Assembly: GCA_964423095.1 (NCBI GenBank)
Contig: CAYRDI010000002.1
Span: 22,404-86,403 of the forward strand
Reading direction: 5' to 3'
Origin: Micavibrio_A sp964423095
GTDB taxonomy: Bacteria; Pseudomonadota; Alphaproteobacteria; Micavibrionales; Micavibrionaceae
Length of the DNA: 64,000 nucleotides
Below the pieces are notes generated by a model that made no database searches, was not told the DNA's origin, and saw only the letters and a list, made by a program, of their open reading frames with translations. The translations under genes and the position numbers were made by a program. Below, piece after piece: positions 62,785 to 64,000 of this stretch (its first letter is position 1; each line of letters opens with the position of its first letter).

Positions 62785-63858
62785 TTATGCACAGGGTTTT
62801 CGATCCGCGAATCTTTTGAAAAAATCTGCAACGGCACTATAGGCACGGGCATTCATCAAGACCGCCGTATGCCCGATAAAAATGGCCATCCACAGATAGA
62901 ACAGGATAGCGGGGGGTATATCTTTGGCCTGCGCCACAAAGCCGACCAGCGCAAAAAATGCAATCCCGCCCAACAGCATCGCCGTGGTCCGCGCTGGCGA
63001 AATTCCCGCATCCATCAGGCGGTGGTGCAAATGCCGCCGGTCGGCATTAAAGGGATGCAGGCCGCGGATGGACCGCGCAAGAAACAGTGCAAAAGCATCC
63101 ATCACCGGGATCGCGATGATCCATATGACAGTTGCAGGTTCCAGCGGCGCATGGATCCCTTGCGTCAGCTTGATCGAAAACCAGCCAAGCAACATCCCCA
63201 TGCACAACGCGCCCGAATCCCCCAAAAAGACTTTGGCCGAGCGCAAAAAGGGCGAACGCAAGTTGAACAGCAGAAACGCCACGAGACTGCAGAGCAAAAC
63301 CATCAACGCCCAGAATGGCACCCATTGCCCCGCAGCATAACACACCACCATCATCCAAAAGGTCATCAGGGCGCAAAACCCGCCGGCAAGACCATCCACG
63401 CCATCAATCATGTTCAGCGCGTTCATAAACAGCACCAGACACATGATACTGAACGGCAGGGAAAAAACCCCCAGTTCCACCATCCCGAATCCAAACAGGT
63501 TACCGACATGGGTGATTTGCCCCTGCCCGAAGATAACGACGAAGCAGGCAACCCAAACCATCAACGCGAATTTCAAAGCGGAATTGATGGGCCGTGCATC
63601 ATCAACGGCCCCCATCACCAGAAGGAAGGCAAGCCCGGCGAATAACGGCCATGGCAAAAGATCCTGAAAGCCACCGTAATAGGATAGACCCATAAAGACG
63701 GGCAAAACGGCAAGGCCGCCGATCGGCGGTACAGGTTGTTCATGGCGTTTGCGGCCACCGGGCTTGTCCGCATACCCAAGACGCAAAGCCATCCCCCGCC
63801 CCCCCCATAAAAGAAGGGCCGTGACCACGAATGCCAAAATCGGGAAAACAGGCGTCAA
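62785..63858 (-). CDS. WecA/MraY-type glycosyl-1-phosphate transferase
   Basis: The 357-aa polytopic protein has the family sites LNMIDGVDGLAGG, FLGDSGALCMG and RRHLHHRLMDAG, which mark transferases that load a sugar phosphate on undecaprenyl phosphate. It most resembles WecA-type GlcNAc-1-phosphate transferases for O-antigen or other glycans. The start is TTG at 63858, with GGAAGG at good distance; the frame runs further up without homology. No sugar genes follow in the window. Confidence 0.9.
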   Translation of the reverse strand: MTPVFPILAFVVTALLLWGGRGMALRLGYADKPGGRKRHEQPVPPIGGLAVLPVFMGLSYYGGFQDLLPWPLFAGLAFLLVMGAVDDARPINSALKFALMVWVACFVVIFGQGQITHVGNLFGFGMVELGVFSLPFSIMCLVLFMNALNMIDGVDGLAGGFCALMTFWMMVVCYAAGQWVPFWALMVLLCSLVAFLLFNLRSPFLRSAKVFLGDSGALCMGMLLGWFSIKLTQGIHAPLEPATVIWIIAIPVMDAFALFLARSIRGLHPFNADRRHLHHRLMDAGISPARTTAMLLGGIAFFALVGFVAQAKDIPPAILFYLWMAIFIGHTAVLMNARAYSAVADFFKRFADRKPCA

Positions 63859-64000
63859 AAAAAATCCTTCCGGACAATCAAACCAGAACAATCTTTTACG
63901 ACAGCGTCCATGGACGGGCAATAGGCTTTACAGGAAAACCCCCCGCGATATTTAAAGGAAATCAGAACGACATGGCGGCGGTAATCTGGCTGTATACAAT
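63859..64000. other. Window end with two possible partial genes
   Basis: On + an ATG at 63972 begins MAAVIWLYT with AAAGGA about 13 bases ahead. On - a frame ends at a TGA at 63962-63964 after IVYSQITAAMSF, which could be the C-terminus of a gene upstream of the WecA-like one. The sequence is too short to decide. Confidence 0.35.

Noticed and set aside
1..64000. tRNA, rRNA, CRISPR array, insertion sequence or prophage
   Set aside because: I looked for tRNA T-loop-like sequences, direct-repeat arrays, transposase motifs and phage genes and saw none; a dedicated tRNAscan or repeat search would settle small cases.

Overview
The window is 64 kb of a bacterial chromosome, probably an alphaproteobacterium. 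The support is a CpdR-type receiver protein, HisZ, Cpa/Tad pilus genes of the Caulobacter kind, and the pal-ybgF-tilS-ftsH order. Base composition is moderate (about half G+C), and TTG or GTG starts are common. The mix of genes would fit a Micavibrio-like or related lineage, but that placement is inference. A run of exactly 100 N (7082-7181) shows this is a scaffolded draft assembly. I see no rRNA, tRNA, CRISPR array, prophage or insertion sequence.

Layout. 1-626: 5' part of a two-partner-secretion transporter. 741-3756: glpD-glpK. 3970-13398: YjbH-like outer membrane protein, leucine-type dehydrogenase cut by the gap, RluD, an exported propeller protein, a glycosyltransferase/LpxH-like/YjdF-like operon and glucokinase. 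13489-33752: a surface-structure island. It holds CpdR, two paralogous giant pseudopilins, a stand-alone CpaC N-domain protein, TadD, the Tad/Cpa machine (TadC, TadB, TadA, CpaE, CpaD, CpaC, CpaB, CpaA), a 55-aa Flp pilin, TadG/TadE-type proteins, a small membrane protein and a membrane-anchored pseudokinase. 33846-39313: purA, hisZ, an ankyrin protein and glmM. 40181-46008: ftsH, tilS, ybgF and pal with small unknown genes between. 46170-51831: SirB1-like, a DolP-like BON lipoprotein, a Tat-exported metallo-hydrolase, yraN, rsmI, an LpoA-like lipoprotein and a frameshifted TMEM175-type gene. 51834-64000: a RimK-like ligase, an acyltransferase, a TetR operon, ahpC/ahpD with oxyR, an HD hydrolase, trhO, an ECF-sigma module, an EF-hand protein, an AMIN lipoprotein and a WecA/MraY-type transferase.

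How it works together. Most of the window serves the cell envelope: Tad pilus assembly, Tol-Pal, lipid A and glycan synthesis, outer membrane lipoproteins and membrane proteolysis. The most unusual parts are (i) two pseudopilins that carry a phage-tail-fibre-like collar motif, one with a four-copy cysteine-repeat tail; (ii) a catalytically dead kinase-like protein with a C-terminal membrane anchor, encoded just upstream of the TadE/F/G genes; and (iii) a 31-bp tandem duplication that breaks a TMEM175-type channel gene.
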